NCBI RefSeq assembly: GCF_002868845.1
Contig: NZ_PKUB01000038.1
Location: 42,329 to 106,328 of the forward strand
Direction: 5' to 3'
Length of the DNA: 64,000 bases
Origin: Desulfuromonas sp.
GTDB lineage: Bacteria > Desulfobacterota > Desulfuromonadia > Desulfuromonadales > BM501
A model generated the notes under the pieces. The model saw only the letters and a program-made list of their open reading frames with translations, searched no databases and had not been told where the DNA came from. Every line of letters begins with the position of its first letter. The first letter of the stretch is position 1. Below, in pieces: positions 10,161 to 18,410 of this stretch. The translations under genes were made by a program, and so were the position numbers.

Positions 10161-10543
10161 GCCCCATCGCCGGCCACGGCGTGGACCTGGCCCGGATCGA
10201 GCGGTTTCGCCGTTTTTTGGCCGAAGGCAAGACGGGTGTTATCGACCGCATCTTTACGGAGGGGGAGAAGGCCTACGCCCTGGCCCGGAAGGACCCGGCC
10301 CCTTTTCTGGCGGTGCGCTTCGCTGCCAAGGAAGCTTTTCTCAAGGCCCTCGGTCTCGGCTTGCGGGATGGCCTCAGCTGGCAGGACATGGAAGTGGTGA
10401 AGGACGAGCTGGGCTGTCCGTCGCTGCACCTTTCCGGGCGGGCCGCCGAAATATTCCGCGAGCGGTCCCTGCTGGCCGTTCATCTCTCCTACAGCCACGA
10501 GGGCCAGTACGGCATGGCCAGCGTCATCCTGGAGGGAGCATGA
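10157..10543 (+). CDS. acpS: Holo-[acyl-carrier-protein] synthase
   Basis: A 128-residue phosphopantetheinyl transferase that activates acyl carrier protein using CoA. Conserved motifs are [12 protein letters not shown] near the N-terminus, [13 protein letters not shown] with the magnesium-binding Glu, and [10 protein letters not shown] near the end. No ATG fits. TTG 10157 overlaps the pdxJ stop (TTGA), has a GGCGGAG sequence just upstream and gives the normal family length, so I choose it. The stop overlaps the next ATG as ATGA. Confidence 0.92.
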   Translation: MSPIAGHGVDLARIERFRRFLAEGKTGVIDRIFTEGEKAYALARKDPAPFLAVRFAAKEAFLKALGLGLRDGLSWQDMEVVKDELGCPSLHLSGRAAEIFRERSLLAVHLSYSHEGQYGMASVILEGA

Positions 10544-12114
10544 GACTGGTCACAGCGGACCAGATGCGCGAACTGGACCGGCGCACCATCGAGGAGGTCG
10601 GGATCCCCGGCGTCGTACTCATGGAGAATGCCGGGCGCGGCGCCGCAGAGCATCTCTGCCGGCGCTTCGCGTCCCTGAAGCCGGGGCCCGTTCTGGTCCT
10701 TGCGGGCAAGGGGAATAACGGCGGCGACGGCTACGTCATCGCCCGCCACCTGCTTGATCGGGGCTGGCAGGTTCGCACCGTGGTGCTCGCCTCGGCCGAG
10801 TCTGTCGGCGCAGATGCCGGCGTCAACTTGCGGGCACTGCGCAACAGCGGCGGAGACATTGACTTCGCCGAGGACGAGGGGGCACTACGGGCGGCTCTTG
10901 ATAAAGGCCGGGGGGACACCCTCGTGGTCGATGCCCTGCTCGGGACCGGCTTGACCTCGGAAGTCCGCGGCGCCTACGCCCTGGCCATCGACTGGATCAA
11001 CGACTCCGGTGCCCAGGTCCTGGCGGTCGACATCCCTTCGTGGCTCGACGGAAGCACGGGGTGTATCCTCGGTCGGGCGGTACGGGCTGACAGCACGGTC
11101 ACATTCGCCTTCGCCAAGGTCGGTCACGCGGTTTTCCCGGGCGCCGGGCTGTGCGGAGAACTGCTTACGGTCGACATCGGCATTCCCGCCACCGTGGCCG
11201 ATGGCGCGGGGGACGCCCTGCTTCTCGTGGAGAGCGCCGAGGCGGCAGCCCTGTTGCCGCCCCGACCGTTCTCCGGGCACAAGGGGACCTTCGGCCACCT
11301 GTTGGTGGTGGCAGGTTCCACCGGAAAATCAGGCGCTGCGGCGCTGACCGCCGAGGGCGGGCTGCGGGCCGGGGCGGGGCTGGTGACCTTGGCCTGCCCG
11401 GCAGGGGTGCACGGGGTTCTCGAGACCAAGCTCACCGAGGCCATGACCGCTCCCCTGCCGGAGGTGGACGGGGCGGTCAGTCTTCAGGCACTGCAGGCGC
11501 TTCGCTTTCACTGGGCCGGCAAGGAGGCTGTCGCTCTCGGTCCCGGCCTGGGGCAGACCGAAGAGGTCCGGGACCTGGTGCGACGCCTGGTCCGGGAATG
11601 TCCCCTGCCTCTGGTTGTGGATGCCGACGGGATCAACGCTCTGGCGCCAGATCCTTCCCCTCTCGGGGAGCGCAGCGGCCGGCCGGCGGTCCTGACCCCC
11701 CACCCGGGAGAGATGGCCCGCCTGACTGGCGGCACCGTGGCCGAGGTCGAGGCGGACCGCCTTGGCGTCTCCCGGGATTTTGCCCGGCAGTACGGGGTGG
11801 TGCTGGTTCTCAAAGGGGCGCGGACCGTGGTCGCATTTCCCGACGGCAGGGTTCGCATCAACGGCAGCGGCAACCCGGGGCTTGCCAGCGGCGGCATGGG
11901 GGACGTGTTGACCGGGGTGATCGGGGGCCTGCTTGCCCAGGGCATGAAGGTTGAAGAGGCGGCCACCCTCGGGGTTTTTCTGCACGGCCTGGCCGCCGAC
12001 CGCATCCTGTCCCGCATGGGCGATGCCGGGATGCTGGCCGGCGATCTGCTGGCGGAAATTCCTGCCGCCCGAAAGCAACTACTCATCCATGGAGGGAAGC
12101 ATGCGCAAAGCTAA
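10540..12114 (+). CDS. nnr: Bifunctional NAD(P)HX epimerase / ADP-dependent dehydratase
   Basis: A 524-residue repair enzyme for hydrated NADH and NADPH. The N-terminal half (about 1-215) is a YjeF-type epimerase with KGNNGGDGYVIARHL (NNGGDG at 59-64). The C-terminal half (about 225-520) is a ribokinase-like dehydratase with KGTFGHLLVVAGS and GNPGLASGGMGDVLTG (Asn about 445), whose Asp is the expected catalytic residue. The frame is open upstream, but ATG 10540, behind GGAGGG and overlapping the acpS stop, is the true start. It overlaps the CBS gene by 14 bp. Confidence 0.94.
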   Translation: MRLVTADQMRELDRRTIEEVGIPGVVLMENAGRGAAEHLCRRFASLKPGPVLVLAGKGNNGGDGYVIARHLLDRGWQVRTVVLASAESVGADAGVNLRALRNSGGDIDFAEDEGALRAALDKGRGDTLVVDALLGTGLTSEVRGAYALAIDWINDSGAQVLAVDIPSWLDGSTGCILGRAVRADSTVTFAFAKVGHAVFPGAGLCGELLTVDIGIPATVADGAGDALLLVESAEAAALLPPRPFSGHKGTFGHLLVVAGSTGKSGAAALTAEGGLRAGAGLVTLACPAGVHGVLETKLTEAMTAPLPEVDGAVSLQALQALRFHWAGKEAVALGPGLGQTEEVRDLVRRLVRECPLPLVVDADGINALAPDPSPLGERSGRPAVLTPHPGEMARLTGGTVAEVEADRLGVSRDFARQYGVVLVLKGARTVVAFPDGRVRINGSGNPGLASGGMGDVLTGVIGGLLAQGMKVEEAATLGVFLHGLAADRILSRMGDAGMLAGDLLAEIPAARKQLLIHGGKHAQS

Positions 12115-12550
12115 GGACATCATGACAAAAGCGGTTCACACGGTGACCGAAGAGACGGGGGTGGAGGAATTGGCTCGCCTCTTTCAGGAAAAGGGCGTCA
12201 GCGCCCTGCCTGTTGTCGACGACGCCGGGGGGCTGCGGGGGGTGGTTACGGAAACCGATCTGGTCGCCCAGGACAAGCCCCTCCACATCCCGACGGTGAT
12301 TTCACTTTTCGACTGGGTTCTTTACCTGGAGAGCGAAAAGAGTTTCCGCGAGGAGGTCAAACGCATTACCGCCCAAAAGGTTGGCGATATTTGCTCCCGG
12401 GACGTGGCCACCTGTACGCCTGAGACTTCGGTGAGCGCCATCGCCGAACTGATGGTGGAAAAGAAGGCCCACCTCATCCCGGTGGTCGAGGGAAAGAAGC
12501 TGGTCGGGGTGGTGGCCAGGTTGGACATCATTCGCGCCATGGGCGCCTAG
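12101..12550 (+). CDS. Tandem CBS-domain protein
   Basis: A 149-residue protein consisting of two CBS domains (about 5-60 and 90-148; AKDIMTKAVHTVTEETG and VGDICSRDVATCTPETS). CBS pairs bind adenine nucleotides and act as energy sensors. No catalytic domain is attached, so the target is unknown. ATG 12101 has GGAGGGAAGC directly upstream and lies within the last codons of nnr. Its place between nnr and tsaE is, to my memory, conserved in Geobacter relatives. Confidence 0.88.
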   Translation: MRKAKDIMTKAVHTVTEETGVEELARLFQEKGVSALPVVDDAGGLRGVVTETDLVAQDKPLHIPTVISLFDWVLYLESEKSFREEVKRITAQKVGDICSRDVATCTPETSVSAIAELMVEKKAHLIPVVEGKKLVGVVARLDIIRAMGA

Positions 12551-12553
12551 GCC

Positions 12554-13045
12554 ATGCGGCAGTGGGCCCATGAAACGGCATCGCCGGAAGAGACGCGCCG
12601 TCTCGGGCAACTGCTTGGTGAGCTGATAGCCGGGCCGCAACGCATTTATCTGCGCGGTGACCTGGGCGCGGGCAAGACCTGCTTTGTTCAGGGGCTGGCC
12701 CGGGGCCTCGGGGTTTCTCCCGCTGAACCCGTCACCAGTCCCTCTTACACCCTCATGAATGCGTATAGCGGTCGTCTGCAGCTTTTTCACTTCGACCTCT
12801 ATCGCCTCGCCCATCCCGAGGACCTGGAAGACTTGGACTTGACCGAGTATCTGCACGGAACCGGGGTGGCGGTGGTGGAGTGGGCGGAGCGGATGCCCGG
12901 TTCGGACCAGGAAGGCCTCATGGTCGATTTGGAATACGAGGATGAATGTGCCCGGAGTCTGATCTTCCGGGCGCGGGGGGTGGGGGCGGAGAGCTTGCTG
13001 GAGCAACTGGCGTCCCATTGGACGCAGGGGAGAGCTGCGCAATGA
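12554..13045 (+). CDS. tsaE: tRNA threonylcarbamoyladenosine biosynthesis ATPase
   Basis: A 163-residue P-loop ATPase that works with TsaB and TsaD to place t6A at position 37 of ANN-decoding tRNAs. Walker A GDLGAGKT is at 35-42; SPSYTLMNAY and HFDLYRL follow as in family members. ATG lies 3 bp after the CBS gene stop. The end overlaps the lpdA ATG by 4 bp (ATGA). Length is normal. Confidence 0.95.
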   Translation: MRQWAHETASPEETRRLGQLLGELIAGPQRIYLRGDLGAGKTCFVQGLARGLGVSPAEPVTSPSYTLMNAYSGRLQLFHFDLYRLAHPEDLEDLDLTEYLHGTGVAVVEWAERMPGSDQEGLMVDLEYEDECARSLIFRARGVGAESLLEQLASHWTQGRAAQ

Positions 13046-14457
13046 AAGAGTTCGATGTTGCCATTGTCGGGGCCGGCCCCGGCGGATACGTGGCCGCCAT
13101 TCGCGCCGCCCAGGCGGGCGCTTGCGTTTGCCTGATCGAGGACGACGAGGTCGGCGGGACCTGCCTGAATCGGGGGTGCATTCCGACCAAGGCTCTCTAC
13201 AGTACCGCCCGTCTGATGCACCATATCCGTTCGGCGGGCGAGCACGGCATTCGGGTTGGCGAGCTTGGATTCGATTTTCCCCAGGCCGCCCGTCGCAAGG
13301 ACCAGGTGGTGGAGAAGCTGGTCCGCGGGGTGGAACAACTTCTCAAGGGACACGGGGTCGAGGTCTTCCGCGGCCGCGCCTCCCTCGAGGGCGAGGGGAG
13401 GATTCGCATCCGCAGGGCCGAGGTCGTGGGGCATATCCGGGCCAGGCGTATCATCCTCGCCACGGGGTCACTCCCTGCCCGTCCGAAGGGCCTTCCCGTG
13501 GACGGGAAAAATGTTTTGACCAGCAATGAAATTCTTGCTATGAAGGATCTGCCCCGCAGCCTGCTTGTTGTCGGCGGCGGTTATATCGGGTGCGAGTTTG
13601 CCAGTATTTTTAGCGCCTTTGGCACCAAGGTCACCGTTGTCGAGTTGTTGCCGACTCTGCTGGGCCATACCGACCGGCTGGCCGTGCGGGAAGTGGAGAA
13701 GTCCCTGCGAGAGGCCGGGGTTGCCGTTCACACAGGGACGGCCGTCGAGGCTCTGGACGTGGTCGAGGGAGGGGTCAAGGTTCGCCTCGGCGGCGGTGAG
13801 AGTCTGGTTGTCGAGAAGGCTCTGGTGGCCGTTGGCCGGGTGCCCAACAGTCATGGCCTCGGTCTCGAGGAGTCTGGCGTTCGCCTCGAAAATGGCGCCG
13901 TGGCTGTGGATGACCGCATGGCGACATCCGCCGAAGGGGTTTATGCCATCGGGGATGTCACCGGGGGGATTCAACTGGCTCACGTGGCCTCCTACCAGGC
14001 CGGGGTGGCCGTCACCAATGCCCTGGGGGGGGATGCCCGGGCCGACTACCGTGTCGTTCCCAGCACTCTTTTCACCCTTCCCGAAATCGGCCAGGTCGGC
14101 TTGAGCGAGGCCGCCTGCAAGGAGAAGGGGATCGAGACCCGGGTCGGGCGATTCGCCTACCAGGCATCGAGCAAGGCTCTGTGTGCCGGAGAGGTGCGGG
14201 GGTCGGTGCAGGTCGTGTCTGACCGGGGGGATGGAAAAATTCTCGGGGCTGCGGTCGTCGGGGACGAGGCGTCGACCCTGATCGCCGAGGTCGCTGCCGC
14301 CATGAGCGGCTGGATGACCGCCGTCGAACTCGGGGAGGTGATCCATTCCCATCCCACCCTGCCGGAGATGATAAAAGAGGCCGCCGAGGACACAGCAGGG
14401 CGCGCCGTGCACAAGGTGGGGCGTAAAGCGGGACGGGCCCCGGCAAAGAAGGCATGA
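13042..14457 (+). CDS. lpdA: Dihydrolipoamide dehydrogenase (E3)
   Basis: A 471-residue FAD disulfide oxidoreductase that reoxidises dihydrolipoamide of 2-oxoacid dehydrogenase or glycine cleavage complexes, with NAD as acceptor. GAGPGGYVAA binds FAD. The redox pair is C41/C46 (GGTCLNRGC). VVGGGYIGCEFAS is the NAD site, and HSHPTLPE (His about 437) is the C-terminal base. The start overlaps tsaE by 4 bp. The E1 and E2 subunits lie 6 kb away with no E3 of their own, so this gene probably supplies them. Confidence 0.95.
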   Translation: MKEFDVAIVGAGPGGYVAAIRAAQAGACVCLIEDDEVGGTCLNRGCIPTKALYSTARLMHHIRSAGEHGIRVGELGFDFPQAARRKDQVVEKLVRGVEQLLKGHGVEVFRGRASLEGEGRIRIRRAEVVGHIRARRIILATGSLPARPKGLPVDGKNVLTSNEILAMKDLPRSLLVVGGGYIGCEFASIFSAFGTKVTVVELLPTLLGHTDRLAVREVEKSLREAGVAVHTGTAVEALDVVEGGVKVRLGGGESLVVEKALVAVGRVPNSHGLGLEESGVRLENGAVAVDDRMATSAEGVYAIGDVTGGIQLAHVASYQAGVAVTNALGGDARADYRVVPSTLFTLPEIGQVGLSEAACKEKGIETRVGRFAYQASSKALCAGEVRGSVQVVSDRGDGKILGAAVVGDEASTLIAEVAAAMSGWMTAVELGEVIHSHPTLPEMIKEAAEDTAGRAVHKVGRKAGRAPAKKA

Positions 14458-14511
14458 TGAAACTGCGGCCGCCTCGGCGTCCGGTTCAGGCAAAAGGAGG
14501 AATCCAAAACC

Positions 14512-15513
14512 ATGGCATTGGTTGTGCAGAAATACGGCGGAACGTCCGTCGGGTCGATTGAAAAGATTCGCAATGTCGCCCGGCGGGTGGCCAAAACCTA
14601 CGACGAAGGCAACGACGTTGTCGTGGTCGTCTCCGCCATGGCCGGGGAGACCAACAAACTGGTGGCCCTGGCCAACGAGATATCCGAATTTCCCAGCGAG
14701 CGCGAATATGACGTGCTTGTATCCACCGGCGAGCAGGTGACCATTGCCCTGCTCTCCATGTGCCTGCAGTCGATGGGCTACAAGGCCAAAAGCTATCTCG
14801 GTCATCAGATCGCGATTCGCACCGACAACACCTTCTCCAAGGCGCGCATCGAGAAGATCGAAGACAAAAAGGTGCGCGAAGACCTGAAGAAGGGAACCAT
14901 CATCGTGGTGGCCGGCTTCCAGGGGGCGGACAAGGAAGGGAACATCACCACTTTCGGCCGGGGCGGTTCCGATACCTCTGCGGTGGCCGTTGCTGCCGGG
15001 CTCAAGGCCGATGTCTGCGAGATCTACACCGATGTGGACGGGGTTTACACCACCGATCCCCGCATCGTTCCAGAAGCCTCGAAAATTGAGAAGGTCTCCT
15101 ACGATGAGATGTTGGAGATGGCTTCTCTCGGGGCGAAGATTTTGCAGATCCGCTCTGTGGAGTTCGCCAAGAAATACGGCGTGGTGGTCCACGTTCGTTC
15201 CAGTTTTAACGACAATCTAGGGACCCTGGTGATGAAGGAGGATGCTGATATGGAGACCGTTCTGGTTTCAGGAATTACGTTCAACAAGGATGAGGCCAAG
15301 ATTTCGGTGATGCGGGTTCCCGACAAGCCGGGGATCGCCGCTCAGCTCTTCTCCCCCTTGTCCCACGCCAACATCACCGTGGACATGATCATTCAGAATG
15401 TCTCCCACGAGGGGTTCACTGACATGACCTTCACCGTTCCCAAGGCCGATTTCAAAAAGGCCCTCAAGATCGTCGAGGAGAATGCCAGGGAGATCGGCGC
15501 CGGCGGCGTGTAG
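14512..15513 (+). CDS. lysC: Aspartate kinase, interrupted by in-frame TAG after 333 residues
   Basis: The first 333 residues of aspartate kinase, the entry enzyme for Lys, Thr, Met and diaminopimelate. [11 protein letters not shown] (about 4-14), the catalytic amino-acid kinase domain (1-240) and the first ACT domain (about 260-330) are intact. At 15511-15513 an in-frame TAG cuts the protein in the linker to the second ACT domain, whose codons continue in the same frame to 15744. With the TAG read as sense, the product would be 411 residues, the normal length. A sequencing error, a recent nonsense mutation, suppression or a two-polypeptide enzyme are all possible. AAAGGAGG precedes ATG. Confidence 0.9.
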   Translation: MALVVQKYGGTSVGSIEKIRNVARRVAKTYDEGNDVVVVVSAMAGETNKLVALANEISEFPSEREYDVLVSTGEQVTIALLSMCLQSMGYKAKSYLGHQIAIRTDNTFSKARIEKIEDKKVREDLKKGTIIVVAGFQGADKEGNITTFGRGGSDTSAVAVAAGLKADVCEIYTDVDGVYTTDPRIVPEASKIEKVSYDEMLEMASLGAKILQIRSVEFAKKYGVVVHVRSSFNDNLGTLVMKEDADMETVLVSGITFNKDEAKISVMRVPDKPGIAAQLFSPLSHANITVDMIIQNVSHEGFTDMTFTVPKADFKKALKIVEENAREIGAGGV

Positions 15514-15744
15514 AGCGACGAGGATATCGCCAAGGTCTCCGTCGTCGGGGTCGGCATGCGTTCCCACTCGGGTGTCGCCAGCAAGATGTTCCAGACCCTG
15601 TCTCAGGAGGGGGTCAACATTCAGATGATCTCCACCAGCGAGATCAAGGTTTCGTGCGTCGTCGACGCCAAGTACACCGAACTTGCCGTGCGCGTCCTGC
15701 ACGAGGCTTTCGGTTTGGCGAAGAAAGACGTGAAGCCCGAGTAG
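15514..15744 (+). pseudogene. lysC: C-terminal ACT domain of aspartate kinase, downstream of the amber codon
   Basis: These 76 codons run in the same frame as lysC and encode the second ACT domain, including [21 protein letters not shown]-like [17 protein letters not shown] and RVLHEAFGL. They have no decay beyond the single TAG: no frameshift, no second stop, and conserved residues throughout. Independent translation would need the internal ATG at 15556, which would cut the domain and has no strong ribosome-binding site. So this is either read through or currently dead. Confidence 0.8.
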
Positions 15745-15797
15745 TTCATCCTGCCGGGGGAGAAGCCATCCCCGCGACTCAATGAAGGTGTGGTGCC

Positions 15798-17369
15798 ATG
15801 AACCTGATCCGACTGTACGACACGACCCTGAGGGACGGGACCCAGGCCGAGGATGTTTCCTTCCTGGTGGCCGACAAGATTCGCATCGCCCAGAAGTTGG
15901 ACGAACTGGGGATTCACTACATCGAGGGCGGCTGGCCCGGATCCAACCCCAAGGACATCGCCTTTTTCAAGGAGATCAAGAAAGTCTCCCTGAACCAGGC
16001 CAAAATCGCAGCATTCGGTTCCACCCGGAGGGCGAAGTCGACGCCGGACAAGGACAACAATATCCAGACCCTGATCCAGGCCGACCCGGACACGGTCACC
16101 ATCTTCGGCAAGACCTGGGACTTTCACGTCCGCGAAGCCTTGCGCATCAGTCTCGAGGAGAACCTGGAACTCATCAACGACTCCCTGGAGTATTTGAAGA
16201 GCCACGTGGGCGAGGTCGTCTACGACGCCGAGCACTTCTTCGACGGGTACAAGGCCAACCCCGAGTACGCCATCAAGACCCTGCAGGCGGCCCAGGAGGC
16301 CAAGGTCGACTGCATTGTGCTGTGCGACACCAACGGCGGCACCATGCCCTATGAAATCCCCGGCATCATCGCCGAGGTGCAAAAGACCATCTCCACTCCC
16401 CTTGGAATCCATACCCACAACGATGGCGAGTGTGCCGTGGCCAACTCCCTGGTGGCGGTGGACTGCGGCATCGTTCATATCCAGGGGACCATCAACGGTT
16501 TCGGCGAGCGCTGCGGCAATGCCAACCTGTGCTCCATCATTCCCGCTCTGCGCCTCAAAATGGGCAAGGAATGCGTCACCGACGAACAACTGCAGCGGCT
16601 GCGCGAGATTTCCCGCACCATCTACGAGCTGGCCAACCTGGTCCCCAACAAACACCAGGCCTATGTCGGCAACTCCGCTTTCGCCCACAAGGGGGGGGTT
16701 CACGTTTCGGCCATTCAGCGCCATCCCGAAACCTACGAGCACATTCGGCCGGAACGGGTGGGGAACGTCACCCGGGTCCTGGTTTCCGATCTCTCCGGGC
16801 GCGCCAACATCCTGGCCAAGGCCGAGCAGTTCAACATCAACCTCGACAGCAAAGACCCCGTCACCCTGGAGATCCTCGAGGACATCAAGGAGATGGAGAA
16901 CAAGGGCTACCAGTTCGAGGGGGCCGAGGCCTCCTTCGACCTGCTCATGCGCCGCGCCCTGGGGACCCTCCGCCACTACTTCTCGGTCATCGGCTTCCGG
17001 GTCATCGACACCAAGAGGCACGAGGACGAGATACCCATGTCCGAAGCCACGGTGCAGGTCAAGGTCGGGGGCAAGATCGAACACACCGCCGCAGAGGGAC
17101 ACGGTCCGGTCAATGCTCTGGACAACGCCCTGCGCAAGGCCCTGGAAAACTTCTACCCCCAACTCAAGCAGATGCGCCTGCTCGACTACAAGGTCAGGGT
17201 CCTGCCAGCCGGCAAGGGGACGGCTTCGATTACCCGGGTTCTGATCGAGTCCGGGGACAAGACATCCCGCTGGGGAACGGTGGGGGTGAGTGACAACATC
17301 ATCGACGCCTCCTATCAAGCCCTGGTCGATGCCCTGCACTACAAGCTTCTTAAGGACCAGGAGAGCTGA
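15798..17369 (+). CDS. cimA: (R)-citramalate synthase
   Basis: A 523-residue DRE-TIM metallolyase that condenses acetyl-CoA with pyruvate to citramalate, the threonine-independent route to isoleucine. [16 protein letters not shown] at the N-terminus, [15 protein letters not shown] and [12 protein letters not shown] mark the catalytic barrel. The C-terminal 130 residues form the LeuA-type allosteric dimer domain. EDVSF after DGTQA and the overall length favour CimA over isopropylmalate synthase. It follows lysC by 53 bp, pairing two amino-acid precursor genes. Confidence 0.94.
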   Translation: MNLIRLYDTTLRDGTQAEDVSFLVADKIRIAQKLDELGIHYIEGGWPGSNPKDIAFFKEIKKVSLNQAKIAAFGSTRRAKSTPDKDNNIQTLIQADPDTVTIFGKTWDFHVREALRISLEENLELINDSLEYLKSHVGEVVYDAEHFFDGYKANPEYAIKTLQAAQEAKVDCIVLCDTNGGTMPYEIPGIIAEVQKTISTPLGIHTHNDGECAVANSLVAVDCGIVHIQGTINGFGERCGNANLCSIIPALRLKMGKECVTDEQLQRLREISRTIYELANLVPNKHQAYVGNSAFAHKGGVHVSAIQRHPETYEHIRPERVGNVTRVLVSDLSGRANILAKAEQFNINLDSKDPVTLEILEDIKEMENKGYQFEGAEASFDLLMRRALGTLRHYFSVIGFRVIDTKRHEDEIPMSEATVQVKVGGKIEHTAAEGHGPVNALDNALRKALENFYPQLKQMRLLDYKVRVLPAGKGTASITRVLIESGDKTSRWGTVGVSDNIIDASYQALVDALHYKLLKDQES

Positions 17370-17371
17370 AA

Positions 17372-17923
17372 TTGACGTCTCCCCGCGGGACGACCCTGCT
17401 GGTGTTTATTCTTTTGTCCCTGTTTGCCTGGATCGGCGGCCGGGGGACCTTCCAAAGTGAAGGTCCCCCGGCTTTTTTCGTGGAACCACAGGGTGAGGTA
17501 TGGGTGAAATTTAGGGAGGGGTTTCCTTCGCAAGGAATTCACCAAATTTCTGACGGTTCGTCGATCCGAAGCGTCATTAAAGTGACGGGTCTTCCCCTGG
17601 CGTTCGACATCGTTGGGGATCCCTGCCTGGACTTCCCCCTGCAAGCGGGGGCGACCCTGGATATCCGAGTCGTGGAAGGGGAAATTGTCGCAGTTAAGAG
17701 GGGTTGGATGAGTGCGACAGAGCGTATCGCTCTCAATATCCCCTTGCATCCCGAACGCATGACACTGGAGGACTGGGAGGCATTGCCCGGAATAGGGGAG
17801 AGTCTGGCCCGAAGGATCGAAGAGGATCGTCAAAAAAATGGCGATTTCGGCGCCCTTGAGGGGGTAAAAAGGGTTAAGGGGGTCGGCCCTAAGCGCCTTG
17901 AACGCTGGAAAATGTATTTTTAA
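17372..17923 (+). CDS. ComEA-like helix-hairpin-helix protein
   Basis: A 183-residue exported or membrane-anchored protein. Residues 8-22 are hydrophobic, the middle (about 30-110) resembles a SLBB-like segment, and the C-terminus (about 130-183) holds a double helix-hairpin-helix (LPGIGESLARRIEEDR and VKRVKGVGPKRLERW), a DNA-binding fold used by the ComEA competence receptor. DNA uptake is possible, but no other competence gene is nearby. TTG 17372, with GGAGAGC just upstream, starts 2 bp after cimA, so it is probably the last gene of the long operon. Confidence 0.82.
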   Translation: MTSPRGTTLLVFILLSLFAWIGGRGTFQSEGPPAFFVEPQGEVWVKFREGFPSQGIHQISDGSSIRSVIKVTGLPLAFDIVGDPCLDFPLQAGATLDIRVVEGEIVAVKRGWMSATERIALNIPLHPERMTLEDWEALPGIGESLARRIEEDRQKNGDFGALEGVKRVKGVGPKRLERWKMYF

Positions 17924-17927
17924 CAAA

Positions 17928-17956
17928 TTGTTTTAATTGTGTAAAGGCTCGATATT
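17928..17956 (+). promoter_or_regulatory. Candidate promoter of the small zinc-ribbon gene
   Basis: TTGTTT (17928-17933), 17 bp spacer, GATATT (17951-17956). The region is AT-rich compared with its surroundings. Transcription from here would give a leader of about 140 nt. Confidence 0.4.
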
Positions 17957-18101
17957 GTTTCAAAAAATGGAATAAGGAGGGTTTGGCTCGGGGGTTTTTC
18001 CTTCCGGCGGCAAGATCTGGCACGACATGTGTAGTTGTTAACGATGAAACAGACAACAAAGATCATCTGTTGCCGAATAACATATCAAAGGGGGAAAAAT
18101 C

Positions 18102-18257
18102 ATGAAATGTCCCAAATGCCGAGGCAGAATGTACGCCGAGAAGTACTATGATTTCGTTCGCTCTTTCGATGCTTGGAAATGTTGCGCCTGCGGGGAGGTG
18201 GTCGACCCCACAATCCTGACCAACAGAGCCCGCAACCACAACCTTTTCCTCGGGTGA
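18102..18257 (+). CDS. Small zinc-ribbon protein, 51 residues
   Basis: A 51-residue protein with two CxxC knuckles, CPKC (3-6) and CCAC (27-30), arranged as a treble-clef or rubredoxin-like zinc ribbon. ATG 18102 has AAAGGGGG at the right distance, and a terminator follows 45 bp after the stop, so it is a complete monocistronic unit. I have the impression that similar short zinc-ribbon proteins are frequent in Geobacter relatives, but I cannot name a function. Confidence 0.75.
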   Translation: MKCPKCRGRMYAEKYYDFVRSFDAWKCCACGEVVDPTILTNRARNHNLFLG

Positions 18258-18301
18258 TCTGAACCTGTCAGGGATGCCCCACGTACAATACCATTGATGC
18301 G

Positions 18302-18338
18302 AAGCGCCGGGTCCTGTCCCGGCGCTTTCAGTTTTTCA
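18302..18338 (+). terminator. Rho-independent terminator
   Basis: Perfect 10-bp arms (18302-18311 and 18318-18327) with a 6-nt loop, followed by a T-rich stretch. It ends the zinc-ribbon transcript before the convergent fadJ-like gene. Confidence 0.75.
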
Positions 18339-18410
18339 GGAATAAAAACGCTCCCTTCGTTTCAAATATTCACACGGTTCAAACCGCGGACCCAGGGTCT
18401 TGGCGAGTTT

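Noticed and set aside
12946..13041. Longer lpdA start in tsaE
   Set aside because: The added 32 residues are Gly-rich out-of-frame tsaE sequence; the FAD-binding motif normally begins within ten residues of the start, as with ATG 13042.
18022..18042. Sigma-54-like TGGCACGACATGTGT upstream of the zinc-ribbon gene
   Set aside because: The -24 half is good, but at the required distance there is GTGT instead of TTGC, so the invariant GC is absent.
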